Source: Bradyrhizobium xenonodulans | GTDB taxonomy: Bacteria; Pseudomonadota; Alphaproteobacteria; Rhizobiales; Xanthobacteraceae | Length of the DNA: 64,000 nt | Assembly: GCF_027594865.1 (NCBI RefSeq) | Contig: NZ_CP089391.1 | Location: forward strand, 7,408,501-7,472,500 | Direction: 5' to 3' | Shown: in pieces, positions 1 to 9,537 of the stretch | Position numbering within the stretch: position 1 is the stretch's first letter | Layout of the letters: every line of letters starts with the position of its first letter | Program-made: the position numbers and the translations under genes | Notes under the pieces: model-generated | What the model saw: only the letters and a program-made list of their open reading frames with translations | Databases searched by the model: none | What the model was told of the DNA's origin: nothing

Positions 1-1092
1 CCGCTCGATGATTCGCGCGCGCTGCCGGTCGTTTTCATCGCGCCGGCATCCCCTGGCAGAGGCGAGTGAGCCCGCCTCGATGGCGCCGATGTATCTTGGA
101 ACATCCGCGACGTTCTGCACGAAGCCGTCCGCGAAAGTCGATATTGAGGAGGCGCCGAGCCCAAGAAGGACGCCGCTGGCATCCTCGGTATAACCCTGGA
201 AATTGCGATGCAGCTTCCCGCCTGCCGCAGCCCTTGCGAGCGCATCGCCAGGCCTGGCAAAATGATCCATGCCGATTCTCACATAGCCGGCGGAAATCAG
301 CTCCTCGGACATGACCTCGGCCTGCTCGATGCGCTGATCCTGCGACGGCAGCCCGGCTTCGTCGATCCGCCGCTGGTTGGCCTTGAACCGCGGCAGATGC
401 GCATAGCCGAAACAGGCGATGCGGTCCGGCCCCATCGCCGCAACCGAGGCGCAGGTCTTTCGAACCGAGTCGGCGGTCTGCAGCGGCAGCCCATACATCA
501 GATCGACGTTCAAATTTCCGATTCCGGTTGACCGCAATCGCTCGACGGCCGCCTCGATGACAACGCGTGGCTGAAGGCGGCCGATCGCGGCCTGGACTAA
601 AGGATTGACGTCCTGCACGCCCAGACTTGCACGGCTGACGCCGAGTTCCGCCAGAGCGTCCACGGAGGCGACAGCCACGTGACGTGGATCCAGTTCGATC
701 GCGTGCTCGAGGCCGTTGGCGAACGGGAATTGACGGCGGAGTGCGGCGACGACCGATCGCAAGCCGCTAGGTCCGAGAATGCCGGGCGTGCCGCCGCCCC
801 AGTGCAGCCTGGCAATTTCAGGCCTCGCCCCGACCAGGCTCGCAACAAGATCGATCTCGGCTTCAAGCGCGCGGCGATAGCCATCGATCACATCGTCACG
901 TACCGCCATCTTGGTGTTGCAGCCGCAGTAGAGGCATATCTTTCGGCAATAAGGCACGTGAAGATAGACCGAGACGGCCTGACGCGCGTTGAGGCCGGCG
1001 AGCCAAGTCTCGTGGTCTTTCGCGCCAACCTCAGGCGAGAAATCGGCGGCGGTCGGATAAGACGTATAGCGCGGCACATTGTGTGCCCGCAT
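1..1092 (-). CDS. hemN: Oxygen-independent coproporphyrinogen III oxidase, 3' end outside window
   Basis: Radical-SAM enzyme of anaerobic heme synthesis (coproporphyrinogen III to protoporphyrinogen IX). One open frame reads from the ATG at 1092 to the left edge. It contains PRYTSYPTA, the 4Fe-4S/SAM cluster motif in HVPYCRKICLYCGCN, LHWGGGTP and NVDLMYGLP. The usual N-terminus (VVRRYAG before NVPRYTSYPTA) is present just upstream but one frame off, after a possible TTG start, so a one-base insertion near 1085-1095 separates it. Either this is a young frameshift, or a sequencing error, or the protein starts at the internal ATG. It lies downstream of a 75-residue gene and a FixK box, as expected for a hemN used under low oxygen. 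Confidence 0.9.
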   Translation of the reverse strand, partial: MRAHNVPRYTSYPTAADFSPEVGAKDHETWLAGLNARQAVSVYLHVPYCRKICLYCGCNTKMAVRDDVIDGYRRALEAEIDLVASLVGARPEIARLHWGGGTPGILGPSGLRSVVAALRRQFPFANGLEHAIELDPRHVAVASVDALAELGVSRASLGVQDVNPLVQAAIGRLQPRVVIEAAVERLRSTGIGNLNVDLMYGLPLQTADSVRKTCASVAAMGPDRIACFGYAHLPRFKANQRRIDEAGLPSQDQRIEQAEVMSEELISAGYVRIGMDHFARPGDALARAAAGGKLHRNFQGYTEDASGVLLGLGASSISTFADGFVQNVADVPRYIGAIEAGSLASARGCRRDENDRQRARIIER

Positions 1093-1129
1093 AGCGGCGC
1101 ACGACGGGGTTCAAGACGCATCGACCTTG

Positions 1130-1357
1130 CTAGGGGGCCCGGGCCCGCTCCAGCGCGGTCGGCGCCCGGAATTCGACGGCATCCGCGAAGATCGTCCAGT
1201 CGTGGACGTGCCTCTGCCTGCAGAAGTCCGCTTCCGATCGTCGCACCGCTTCCGTCAGGGACGGAGCTTCGATGGTGAACGCCGCCTGGCAAGCACGATG
1301 CTCGTGCCCAGTGTCGTCGCAGACGGTCTTGATGAAGCGCACCTCAAATAAGGGCAT
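1130..1357 (-). CDS. Small conserved protein ahead of hemN
   Basis: A 75-residue soluble protein beginning MPLFEVRFIKTV. It has an AGGAG-type ribosome site (aggagaacat) directly before the ATG. No cysteine cluster, signal peptide or membrane segment is evident, and I do not recognise a named domain. It ends about 40 bp before hemN on the same strand and starts about 55 bp after the centre of a FixK-type box. I infer that it is co-transcribed with hemN under low oxygen. Function unknown. Confidence 0.65.
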   Translation of the reverse strand: MPLFEVRFIKTVCDDTGHEHRACQAAFTIEAPSLTEAVRRSEADFCRQRHVHDWTIFADAVEFRAPTALERARAP

Positions 1358-1405
1358 TATGTTCTCCTATTTGCCGACATGTCGCTCAGAACCGGAGCGA
1401 AGTCC

Positions 1406-1419
1406 TTGAGCAAGATCAA
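1406..1419 (-). promoter_or_regulatory. FixK/FNR-type box upstream of the hemN operon
   Basis: TTGAGCAAGATCAA, the TTGA-N6-TCAA palindrome bound by FixK2/FnrN-type CRP-family activators. Its centre is about 55 bp from the ATG of the 75-residue gene, a suitable place for an activator at -41.5. FixLJ itself is encoded 6 kb away. Confidence 0.7.
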
Positions 1420-1848
1420 TCAGACATCGCGCCCGATCGCCCATCCCACTGCAACAACGGCAAAGCCGATGATCAGGATGACAGCAACGAAACTCACAAC
1501 GGGACCAAGACCCCAGCCGTCATTTGCAACTGATAACCCAACATCAAGCGTCGGGAACTGCCCGGAAAGCTCGCGGGTTAAACCATGGCTCCACCTCGCC
1601 TGTCGACTGCAGCCGGCTCCGGGTCCAACTCGTTCACTGTGTTGCATGACGGACGCGATCGGCCGAGACGCTGAAGGCGCGACGCGGCTTGTCTTCACTT
1701 CTCGGATGGCTCCGACCGAACCATCCAGCCGTCCATAAGTGGACAGCCCGAAGACGCCATAAGGCGAGCAAAAGAGAAAGGGCGCGGTCGCCAGCCGATT
1801 GGCGGCGATAAAGGCCGTAAGACATAGGCCTTCGAACGCAAGGTCCAT
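1420..1848 (-). CDS. Hypothetical protein with C-terminal membrane segment
   Basis: A 142-residue reading frame starting 2 bp after the stop of an 18-codon frame. The N-terminal third is mildly hydrophobic (CLTAFIAANRLATAPFLF). The last 30 residues form a convincing membrane helix (VVSFVAVILIIGFAVVAVGW). The middle is low-complexity and may reflect a fusion of two remnants. A perfect FixK-type box about 120 bp upstream suggests a low-oxygen membrane protein. I do not recognise a family and the reality of the full frame is uncertain. Confidence 0.35.
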   Translation of the reverse strand: MDLAFEGLCLTAFIAANRLATAPFLFCSPYGVFGLSTYGRLDGSVGAIREVKTSRVAPSASRPIASVMQHSERVGPGAGCSRQARWSHGLTRELSGQFPTLDVGLSVANDGWGLGPVVSFVAVILIIGFAVVAVGWAIGRDV

Positions 1849-1850
1849 TC

Positions 1851-1907
1851 TTAGGCGATCGCGGCAAAGCCGACGACGGCGTGGACCACTTCCAATATTT
1901 GGGGCAT
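1851..1907 (-). CDS. 18-residue leader-type peptide
   Basis: ATG to TAA frame MPQILEVVHAVVGFAAIA, hydrophobic in its second half. It is the first frame after the FixK box at 1963-1976 and ends 2 bp before the next start. It could be a translated mini-protein or the start of a gene truncated by rearrangement. Confidence 0.3.
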   Translation of the reverse strand: MPQILEVVHAVVGFAAIA

Positions 1908-1962
1908 GTCCCGCCTCCCGGTTTCGCTAAGAGATCCTTAGCCCGGGGGAACGGTGCGCGCG

Positions 1963-1976
1963 TTGATCTCAATCAA
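1963..1976 (-). promoter_or_regulatory. Perfect FixK/FNR box
   Basis: TTGATCTCAATCAA, a perfect TTGAT-N4-ATCAA palindrome. Its centre is about 62 bp upstream of the minus-strand ATG at 1907. On the other side lies only an IS66 remnant, so the leftward genes are the likely targets. Confidence 0.7.
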
Positions 1977-2196
1977 CTGTCGCTATCACTTGATCCAGTT
2001 CAAGGAGCGGTCGCGCCATCGCTGGATGATCGCGCAATCAAACCCGCGACCGCGAAGAGGTCTTGTACGAATGTCTCAAGGAGACGGTTCAGCATGGACG
2101 CGTGTTTCACCCAAGCCCTGTGCCGCGGCCGGCCGTTGTCGGCTGAGAGGCGAGGATTTCGCTGCAGCCGATGGCGAACGCATGTATCGTTTTGTC

Positions 2197-3261
2197 ATGG
2201 CGATTCGTCCCGAAGCTCTCCCGACTGACGCAGCGGCTCTGACCGAGATGGTGCTCGCGCTCGACGCCGAGAATGAGATGCGGCGCGTGGCGATGCAGAC
2301 GCTCAAGGAGATGATCTTCGGCAAGCGTTCGGAGCGGCTTGCGGCGATCGTCGCCGAGCAACTCGCGCTCGAGCTGGACGATCTCGCGACCGGCGCCACG
2401 CCGCCTCTGTCTGCGAACGACGATGCCCCTGCGACGAAGCCGCTCGGCAAGCCGCGCAAGAAGGCGAGGCGCAACATCGGCGCGCTGCCCAAGCACTTGC
2501 CGCGCTACGAGCAGGTGCTCGAGCCGGACGCGACGGCGTGCCCGTGCTGCGACGGCGGTCTGCACAAGATCGGCGAAGACGTGAGCGACGTGCTGGACGT
2601 GATCCCGGCGCTCTGCGGGTGCTGCGCACGATCCGTCCCAAATATGCCTGCCGCGGCTGCACCGACGGCGTGGTACAGGCGAAGGTGCTGCCGCGGCTGA
2701 TCGAGGGCGGCATGGCCTCGACGGCGCTGGTGACCCACGTGGTGGTGTCGAAGTTCGCCTGGTATCTGCCGCTGTATCGGCAGGTGCAGATGCTGGCCGG
2801 CCAGGGCATTCATCTCGACCGCGCGACGCTCGCCGGCTGGGTGAAGCGTGCCGCATGGTGGCTCGAGAGCCTCTATCAGTTGCAACTCAAGACGATCCAG
2901 GCCTCGCCGCGGCTGTTCTGCGACGAGACGCCGATGCCCGGTGCTTGATCCTGGGCGACATCGCACCCGCATCTGCCAGTTCTGGGCGCATGCGATCGAT
3001 GATCGCCCACGGGGCGGCCCCCGGCGGTCGCCTATGTGTTCGCCGACGGCCGCGGCACCGACAAGATTGCCGTGCAATTGACGGCTTTTCCGGCATTCTG
3101 CAGGTCGACGGCTATGCCGCCTACAAGGCGCTGGCGCGCAATCATGGCGGCGCGATCCAGCTGGCTTTTGTCTGGCGCACCGACGCAAGTTCGTCGAGGT
3201 GTACAAGACGATGCAGTCGCCATTCGCTCATGAAGTGATCGAACGCCTGCAGGCGGTCTAG
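2197..3261 (+). pseudogene. IS66-family transposase (TnpC), several frameshifts
   Basis: The frame from the ATG at 2197 gives the coiled-coil and helix region of an IS66 TnpC (LKEMIFGKRSERLAA), then CPCCDGGLHKIGEDVSDVLDVIPA. Near 2615 the reading moves to another frame (LRVLRTIRPKYACRGC through LFCDETPMP), then moves again after about 2945. Pieces of the catalytic core (DGRGTDKIA, LQVDGYAAYKALA) and a tail ending VIERLQAV follow in different frames. At least three indels make it dead. No TnpA/TnpB genes or clear terminal repeats accompany it. Confidence 0.85.
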
Positions 3262-3542
3262 CCGAACAGCGGCTTGCGGCCCGCCGCACGCAACTTGTCA
3301 AATGGTGCGCGGACCGAACGTTCCGACGTGACGAGCGGGACGAAGAAGTACTGTTTGCTGGGTCCATTTCACCAACTTACGAATCGCCCTCGGTCATCGA
3401 TCCCGTGCACAATTTAGCATTGGCCAAACCATGCTTGGCACCTACGAGGAGTATGACTCCACGCTCCATGTCATTGATATTCTTTGATATTCTTTTGGAC
3501 GATTAAGCCTCAGAATTCAGCCGCTGCGTCGGACGGACACCA

Positions 3543-5171
3543 TCAACCAAGTTGCCGGGCGAAACGCTCCGCCCACAGAAAACGCACCAAGGCACTCGTC
3601 GCAGAAAATTCGCGCGTTGCTATTACCTTGTTCAGAAGCGTCATAACCGAATCTGGCGAAACCAAGCCTAAGTCCGCCAATGCGCAAGACTTTAGCTGGC
3701 ATGCAAGTGAGTCCGCCCGCGCGGAAATCGCCCTTGGCAATACAAGCTCGAAACTCTCCTTCTTATAGTCTCGCGGAAACATCTCAAGGCCGTTACGGAC
3801 ACGCATGCAAAGACGGAGCATCTGCTTGTTTGCTCGAAGTTCGAGCGGTAGGGTCGCTGAAAAGTTGATCAATCGCGGATCGCCTAGCGGGGTCACTGGC
3901 CAAAGTCCTCGCATCGCGAGAGGTCGAGCATGACACAGTTTCCCTATAAGAGTCGTTGACGCGATGACGCCAGGAGGCGCGCTAAATAGGAAAGACGAAC
4001 GCGCGGCATCAAGGCCGCGTCTCGTTAGCAAGGCTTCCGCATGTCCAACGGCGATATCGAAGCAACGTGACGACGGAGACCTTGCTTCACCATCCTCGCC
4101 AGAGTAGCGAAAGAAGAGCTCATCTCCTCCTATACCGGACCAGATTATCTCGCAACCCGCGTCACGAAACCTACCCCAAAGTGCGTCGAACGCCTCAAGG
4201 TAATATTCCGAAACAAGTGGCAGGTGGTGGATTAAGTCGAGATTCAGATCAATCGCCGGCATGTGGGCGTTCATTTCGATCGCGTAGTCGCGGCAATTCA
4301 GTGCGGCCACAATACTATTTCGTCTATCAGTCTGGTTGGGGCTACTCTCATCACCCAGTAGTATGCCCCCACATGTTAACGATCCGACGCCCTCGCCGAC
4401 AGCGATCGCGACGGAAGCGGAATCCATTCCTCCGCTCAATTCCACCGCACTTGCACCACAGTTGGTTGGTCGAGAAACGACAACCTCATGCAGCAATTGA
4501 TGAAACTCACGAATCGCATCGGTGGTCGTTAACCCAGCGTGCGCATCAGGTAGTGATCGTCTTGGGCCGCAATCAAACAGTGTGTCCGACGTGTCGACGT
4601 ATAAGCTCGCGCCAACTGTTAGTAGGTTAACGCCGAGGCAGGCTTGCCGTGCAGAGTAGAACGTTCTCATCGCCAGATGATGCGCGATCACTTCGGTGTC
4701 AAGCGCGCGCGATTCACGCAAGAAATCAGCAAAGTCCCAGGAAAGCGTCACCGAGCGAATGCGTTCCTCAACGGTGAAATAGATCGGCAGGCTCCCCAAT
4801 TGGCCAGCTCGCACACGGAGCCGGCCGCCGCTGCGGGCCGCCTCGACGATAATGAAGTCGAGAGGCCAATTCAGGCTCTCCTGATAGCACTGGCGAAAGT
4901 GATCGGCAGAGACGTTAGCGGCGACAGCAATCGGGGCGCTCAAGTGAGCTTCCGATCGCAGGCGCTCTCGCGTGACGACGAACCATTGTTCAGACGTCTT
5001 GAGGAGAAAGCTCTCGAGACTCTGATGATGGAAAGGGTGAATATAGCTGTCGCCAATTGATATTGAAGAGCCATTGGCCACAGGATCAAAGAGTTCAAGG
5101 TCGCGTATCCTCAGGCAGGCCTTGAGCATTGTTTTATAACTCGACCGCCCTCGTCTGAGGGGCGGCGCCAA
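3543..5171 (-). CDS. Asparagine-synthetase-like amide-forming enzyme, possible lasso-peptide cyclase
   Basis: About 540 residues. The C-terminal half is an asparagine-synthase/beta-lactam-synthetase ATP-pyrophosphatase domain with the PP-loop SGGMDSAS near residue 246 and WSGIGGDELF near 347. The N-terminal half resembles the glutaminase-like fold of lasso cyclases (QLGSLPIYF) but shows no catalytic N-terminal Cys, so ammonia transfer from glutamine is unlikely. This pattern is typical of McjC/LasC-type enzymes that adenylate an Asp/Glu side chain to close a macrolactam. The start is uncertain: TTG at 5171, ATG at 5129, or a CTG at 5195 overlapping the stop of the peptide gene upstream. No McjB-type protease or exporter is next to it. 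Confidence 0.75.
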   Translation of the reverse strand: MAPPLRRGRSSYKTMLKACLRIRDLELFDPVANGSSISIGDSYIHPFHHQSLESFLLKTSEQWFVVTRERLRSEAHLSAPIAVAANVSADHFRQCYQESLNWPLDFIIVEAARSGGRLRVRAGQLGSLPIYFTVEERIRSVTLSWDFADFLRESRALDTEVIAHHLAMRTFYSARQACLGVNLLTVGASLYVDTSDTLFDCGPRRSLPDAHAGLTTTDAIREFHQLLHEVVVSRPTNCGASAVELSGGMDSASVAIAVGEGVGSLTCGGILLGDESSPNQTDRRNSIVAALNCRDYAIEMNAHMPAIDLNLDLIHHLPLVSEYYLEAFDALWGRFRDAGCEIIWSGIGGDELFFRYSGEDGEARSPSSRCFDIAVGHAEALLTRRGLDAARSSFLFSAPPGVIASTTLIGKLCHARPLAMRGLWPVTPLGDPRLINFSATLPLELRANKQMLRLCMRVRNGLEMFPRDYKKESFELVLPRAISARADSLACQLKSCALADLGLVSPDSVMTLLNKVIATREFSATSALVRFLWAERFARQLG

Positions 5172-5191
5172 GTAGGCATAATCCGATAGAC

Positions 5192-5335
5192 TCAGGTGAG
5201 ATAGCCGGCATAAGCGCTGTCATTCGGGAGAGAGCCCTTGGGCCACTTAATAGTCGGAGGTGCCACTGCTGGAAGTGGAAGGTCCGCTGGCATGGGCCGG
5301 GACCGCTCCTGAACGAGCGCTTTGGCGTTAGTCAT
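5192..5335 (-). CDS. Candidate RiPP precursor peptide, 47 residues
   Basis: Good ribosome site (aaagggag) six bases before the ATG. It begins MTNAKALVQERSRPMPADLP, has a proline-rich middle and ends WPKGSLPNDSAYAGYLT. It lies directly upstream of, and nearly overlaps, the asparagine-synthetase-like gene, the position of lasso precursors. If Trp31 is core residue 1, Asp39 is residue 9, which fits a nine-residue macrolactam ring with an eight-residue tail holding two Tyr. Against this, the conserved leader Thr would be at -3 rather than -2. Precursor status is inference from position, size and spacing. Confidence 0.55.
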   Translation of the reverse strand: MTNAKALVQERSRPMPADLPLPAVAPPTIKWPKGSLPNDSAYAGYLT

Positions 5336-5929
5336 GTGATACTCCCTTTAACAAGGATTTGAGACGCTAGTGCGCATGTCGTCTGGACACGTTCTGCGGA
5401 AGCAATGGCTTGATGTTGTGGCCGACCCTCGTCGGTGTGAACTCTCACATGTGACGCTCCGCGACACAACCTACCAAAATCGCCAGGTCCCCATTCGGAC
5501 GTGCCGGCCGCCGTCCATCCGAGCTGATGCGCCTCCACGTGCGGCGCGACGATCAAAGTGACAGTGCGTATTGCCGCACATATCGATGCTCCCGGTGATG
5601 GGTTGCCTCATCTATTTTGCTCCCGCCTTGGGTTGAGGAGGAGGCTGGGTGCGGAGATGGCCGGGGTTTCGGAGCTGCCGGCCTCCTCCGCTGGCACCTG
5701 GCACATCGTCGGGTTGTCGTGAGCTCATGCCCCGGCGGCGTTTTCTCCGTAGGAATCGGACGACTTCTCCTCAGTTAATGCGCCTTTATAGAGGAGGCTA
5801 AGCAGGTACCGCGCCAAAGGAGAAATCGTTCTCTGTCAATATGCTAGCTCTAATACTGCTATTTCACTCGTCCGATATTGTCGGGCATCTAACGTACTTG
5901 CGTTATCCACTCCGATTGGATTCGCTAGC
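5336..5929. other. Intergenic stretch upstream of the peptide gene
   Basis: No convincing gene. A minus-strand frame (5332-5556, TTG start) overlaps the peptide start but has no recognisable content. The promoter of the peptide/cyclase pair presumably lies here. The next recognisable sequence is the IS6 remnant. Confidence 0.4.
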
Positions 5930-6255
5930 TCCGTTCGCAGCCACAAAAGACATCTCGACGAAGTCCTTATCTCGATTCCGGCGAACAACATTGGTTCTGG
6001 CGCGCTGTCGACCAGAATGGCCTCGTTCTCGACGTCGTGATCAAGCGCCGACGAGATTCGCGCGCGGCGCAGCGGCTCATGAAGAAGCTCTGCAGGGGCG
6101 AAAATCACCTTTTACGTCCGCAGCACAACTCTCTCAACAATCGGGGTCCGAGAATTCTCATCAGCCGGCCTGGCGACGCGATCGGATCATGACGCGTTCA
6201 AATCGCAGCGTCAGTCTCAACGGTTCCGTCAGTTCACGATCGGGTCGTGAACTTT
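5930..6255 (+). pseudogene. IS6-family transposase remnant
   Basis: Reads FWRAVDQNGLVLDVV...RRRDSRAAQRLMKKL in one frame, the beta-strand/DDE core of IS6/IS26-type transposases. A second frame then gives SENSHQPAWRRDRIM, matching the conserved AENSHQPTRRRERIM region near the C-terminus. The N-terminal third is missing and frames change at least once. It abuts a truncated IS630 transposase on the other strand, suggesting one element landed in the other. Confidence 0.7.
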
Positions 6256-6659
6256 CCCACATCCCCTGTCCTGGATCCGTCACTGTCGGTGAGTTTGACC
6301 TTCGCGCCTGCCAGCAGCTTGAGCGTCCAGCGCGCACGGCCCTTTGGGGGACTGGCACAGGCGGTCGCCACCAGCAAGGCTTCTTCCTTGCCGGTGAGTT
6401 TGCGCTTCGCTCCGGGGCACGGCTCTTCGCTCAGCGCCCGCTCCAGATTGCCTTCCACGAAGCGTCGCTTGGTCCGATATCCGGTCGAGCCGCTTACGCC
6501 AACGCTCCTTGCGACCTCCTCGTCGCTGGTCCCGGCATCGGCGGCCAGCAAAATCTGCGCTCGCTTGAGGTTGCGGGACGCCTGCTTGCCGCCGCTGAGC
6601 AGCACCCTCAGTTCGGTGCGCTCGATTTGGCTGAGTTCGACCCGATAGCGTACATTCAT
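6250..6659 (-). pseudogene. IS630-family transposase, N-terminal fragment
   Basis: From the ATG at 6659 the frame reads as the helix-turn-helix part of an IS630 transposase (LSGGKQASRNLKRAQILLAADAG, then SVGVSGSTGYRTKRRFVEG). It continues to LTGKEEALLVATACASPPKGRARWTLKLLAG and loses homology at about 6300, where the IS6 remnant begins. The DDE catalytic half is absent. Confidence 0.75.
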
Positions 6660-6703
6660 GGCGTGCCGATCTCGTTCGAGGCACGCACGAACAACTGAAT
6701 CGG

Positions 6704-6961
6704 ATGGCCGGCTTGAGTCCTTCGTCAAAACCCTTCACGCCCACGCAGGGGCAGTATCTGGCTTTTATCCACCTCTATACCCGGCTGCATCGCAGGCCCC
6801 CGGCCGAGACCGACATGCAGGAATATTTCCGCGTCAGCCCGCCTTCGGTTCACCAGATGGTGCTGACGCTGGAACGCGTCGGCCTCATCAGACGGCAGCC
6901 AAGGACGCCTCGCAGCATCGAGGTCCTCATTGATCCGAAACTCCTGCCGGAGCTAATCTGA
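6704..6961 (+). CDS. LexA-like winged-helix DNA-binding protein
   Basis: An 85-residue protein with a LexA/MarR-type winged helix: TPTQGQYLAFIHLYTRLH as helix 1, a helix-turn-helix around DMQEYFRVSPPSVHQMVLTL and a wing RRQPRTPRS. It lacks the LexA peptidase domain, so it is a stand-alone DNA-binding unit. It is divergent from the IS630 fragment (start codons 45 bp apart), so it may be part of that element's baggage. It looks intact. Confidence 0.65.
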   Translation: MAGLSPSSKPFTPTQGQYLAFIHLYTRLHRRPPAETDMQEYFRVSPPSVHQMVLTLERVGLIRRQPRTPRSIEVLIDPKLLPELI

Positions 6962-7392
6962 CCGCCGGACCCAACCTGTCAAAATCACTGTGCAGAGCCA
7001 CTAGGCGGGATCGTCTCGAAAGCCGATGCATTGAAGGCTTTGTTCCCAGTCAAGCGGCATCCTGCCGCACGACGTGACATGATGGGTACGGCCATCGACG
7101 AGATCATGTTGCACCACATCATGAGGGTCCGAGGAGATTGCAGCGCGTGCTGCAGCTGATGGAAAAGCGGAATGATGTCGCTGTGTCACTGGCGGAGGCC
7201 GCCAACTGAGACGGCCCTACTTTTCCGTTCCGTTGTTCCGTTCGAGCATCGCCATCTCAACGTGTTCCGCAAGACCCGTCAGATGGCTCGCTAGCCGATC
7301 AAACAGATCGCTTGGCCTTGTCGGTCGCAAGGTCCCGGATCAGGGCGCACTCAGCGGCATCTCTGTGAAGCTATTGCGTGGTTGCCCAGCCC
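6962..7392. other. Gene-free stretch downstream of fixJ
   Basis: No gene recognised. The first 40 bases after the HTH gene (about 6962-7005) are imperfectly repeated at 11402-11450 (shared string gtgcagagccac), pointing to shared mobile or duplicated DNA. Confidence 0.4.
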
Positions 7393-8001
7393 TCACAGAC
7401 CCGCAGCGAGCGCGAGACGCATCAGTTCGGACATGCTGCGCGCCCCCGTCTTCGCCATGAGGTTGGCACGATAGACCTCAACGGTGCGCGGACTGATGCT
7501 GAGGTCATGCGCAATGACCTTATTGATTTTGCCTGCCACAAGCCCCTGCAGGACATCCCGCTCGCGCGGTGACAGATCGGCAAGCCGCGCTTCAGCCTCC
7601 TTCTTCGCCGAGCTCTCGCTTCCTGCCGCGGGCCGCGCCTCCAGCGCAGAGCGGATTGCCCCCAGCAGCGCGGCATCGTCGAACGGCTTTTCGATGAAAT
7701 CCGCGGCACCCGCCTTCATCGCCTCCACGGCGAGCGCGACGTCGCCGTGACCCGTGATCAGGATGACCGCGCTGGATGTTCCTTGGCGTTTCAGCTTCCT
7801 CACCAGCTCGATGCCGCTTATGCCCGGCATGCGAATATCGGAGACGACGCAGCTCAACGTCCCGGCGCAGGCGCCAGCCAGAAAAGCGTCGGCCGTCTCG
7901 TAGACCTGCGACTTGTATCCATTGACGTCGAGCAGGAACGCCAGCGAATCCCGCATCGCAGCGTCATCGTCGATGACGTGAATGACCGTCTTATCGTTCA
8001 T
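7393..8001 (-). CDS. fixJ: Two-component response regulator FixJ
   Basis: A 202-residue transcription factor: receiver domain ([14 protein letters not shown], phospho-acceptor Asp near 55 in [10 protein letters not shown], conserved Lys in FIEKPFDD) followed by a LuxR-type HTH ([30 protein letters not shown]). FixJ activates fixK-type genes under low oxygen. The ATG at 8001 overlaps the 3' end of fixL by 11 bp, indicating coupled translation. Longer upstream starts would run inside fixL and are rejected. Its expected outputs, FixK-type boxes, occur several times in this window. Confidence 0.95.
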   Translation of the reverse strand: MNDKTVIHVIDDDAAMRDSLAFLLDVNGYKSQVYETADAFLAGACAGTLSCVVSDIRMPGISGIELVRKLKRQGTSSAVILITGHGDVALAVEAMKAGAADFIEKPFDDAALLGAIRSALEARPAAGSESSAKKEAEARLADLSPRERDVLQGLVAGKINKVIAHDLSISPRTVEVYRANLMAKTGARSMSELMRLALAAGL

Positions 8002-9433
8002 CGCCCGCCTCCGTTTCGGCGAAGGGCAGCGTAAACTCAAACATTGTGCCGCCGCCGTCATTGGGGCGCGCCGCGACGCGGCCGCCATGTGCTTCGATGA
8101 TGGTTCGGCAGATTGAAAGACCGACACCCATGCCGTTTGCCTTGCTGGTGACGAAGGGTTGAAACAGCTTCTCGTCGATCTCCGGCGCGATGCCCATGCC
8201 GGTATCAGTGACGGAGAAGAATGCGAACCTGTTCTGGCGGATGACACCGATGGTCAGCTCGCGCCGGCTACTCGTCTCCATCGCCTCGATGCCGTTCCTG
8301 ATGAGGTTGAGCGCGACTTGCTGAATCTGCACCTTGTCGACGACGATATCGGGAAGATTGTGGTCACAGCGCAGCGAAACGCGCACCCCCTGTTCCCTGG
8401 CGCCGACCAGGGCCAGCGCCGCCGCCTCCTCGAGCAGCGTCGCCGGGTTCTCGATGGTGTGCTCGGTCTCGCCTTTGGCGACGAACTCCCGCAGGCGCTT
8501 GATGATGTCGCCGGCGCGCAACGCCTGGTCGGCGCTGCGGTCCATGGCCTCGCGCACGCGCTCCTTGTCGACCTCACCTGCCTTCAGCAAGGTCGCGGCA
8601 CCGCGCAGATAACTTGTGATCGCGGACAATGGCTGATTGAGTTCGTGCGCGAGCGAGGACGCCATCTCGCCCATGGCGGTCAGCCGCGACACGTGCACCA
8701 GCTCGGACTGCAATTCCTGCATCCGGCGCTCCTGGGTTCTCCGTTCGGTCAGGTCGCGGACAAAGCCGGTAAAGTATCGCTCGGCGCCGGCCTTGGCCTC
8801 GCCCACTGCGAGCTCCATCGGAAACGTCGAGCCATCCTTGCGCTCGCCGACCACGATCCGCCCGATCCCGATGATGCGACGCTCGCCCGTAGAGCGGTAG
8901 CGATCGAGATAGCTATCGTGCTCCTGCCGGTACGGCGCGGGCATGAGGATCGAGACATTCTTTCCGATCGCCTCCGCGGCCGACCAGCCGAAGAGGTGCT
9001 CGGCTGTGACGCTGAAGGATCGCATGATGCCCCGCTCATCGATCAGAACCATGGCTTCCGGGACGGTATCCAGGATCGACTGGAGCTGCGCCTGCCGATA
9101 TCGGGCGTCTTCCGTCTCCCGCAACAGCCGGTCGCCCATCACGCCGAGGATGAGCCCCATGACTGCGAAGAACGAGACATCGATCAGGTTCGCCGGGTTG
9201 CTGTAAAGGCTCGGTCCCAGGAAGTAGCTGGCGCTCGCAAGACACAACAGAGTGGCGAAGATTGCAGGCCCGCGGCCGCCAGCAAATGCCGCAAAGACCA
9301 CGACCGGAACATAGATCACGGTGAAGGTCCGATCCTCGAAATAATGATGCAAGGCAAGGCGCATGCAAAATATGGCAGCGACGGCAGCGGCCGCCGCCCC
9401 GTAGCGAAGCCAAAATCGGCCTTGTGCTGTCAT
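7991..9433 (-). CDS. fixL: Oxygen-sensing histidine kinase FixL
   Basis: A 480-residue membrane sensor kinase. About four hydrophobic helices fill residues 10-100. A heme-PAS domain follows with His172 in [11 protein letters not shown] plus Arg178 and Arg192, the same spacing as His200/Arg206/Arg220 of B. japonicum FixL. The kinase core has the phospho-acceptor His263 ([14 protein letters not shown]), N-box (LIRNGIEA), DTGMGI and GLSICR motifs. Oxygen bound to heme inhibits the kinase; without oxygen it phosphorylates FixJ. All key residues are intact, so this pair should be functional. Confidence 0.96.
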   Translation of the reverse strand: MTAQGRFWLRYGAAAAAVAAIFCMRLALHHYFEDRTFTVIYVPVVVFAAFAGGRGPAIFATLLCLASASYFLGPSLYSNPANLIDVSFFAVMGLILGVMGDRLLRETEDARYRQAQLQSILDTVPEAMVLIDERGIMRSFSVTAEHLFGWSAAEAIGKNVSILMPAPYRQEHDSYLDRYRSTGERRIIGIGRIVVGERKDGSTFPMELAVGEAKAGAERYFTGFVRDLTERRTQERRMQELQSELVHVSRLTAMGEMASSLAHELNQPLSAITSYLRGAATLLKAGEVDKERVREAMDRSADQALRAGDIIKRLREFVAKGETEHTIENPATLLEEAAALALVGAREQGVRVSLRCDHNLPDIVVDKVQIQQVALNLIRNGIEAMETSSRRELTIGVIRQNRFAFFSVTDTGMGIAPEIDEKLFQPFVTSKANGMGVGLSICRTIIEAHGGRVAARPNDGGGTMFEFTLPFAETEAGDER

Positions 9434-9537
9434 TCAGTAGCCCGATGCAGAAACGAACGCGCCTTTGCGAGACTGGGACGGTGATCGCCTCATAGCACGA
9501 CTGGCCGTCTCTTCGGCAAGAGGGGAGCTGGAGCAAA

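Noticed and set aside
1129..1145. CTAGGGGGCCCGGG as a further lux-type box
   Set aside because: Does not end in AG at the required position and is not in front of a gene start.
5332..5556. 74-codon frame upstream of the peptide gene, considered as an McjB or second precursor
   Set aside because: TTG start, no ribosome site and no RRE or protease motif.
8159..9484. 441-codon plus-strand open frame
   Set aside because: Shadow of fixL on the opposite strand.
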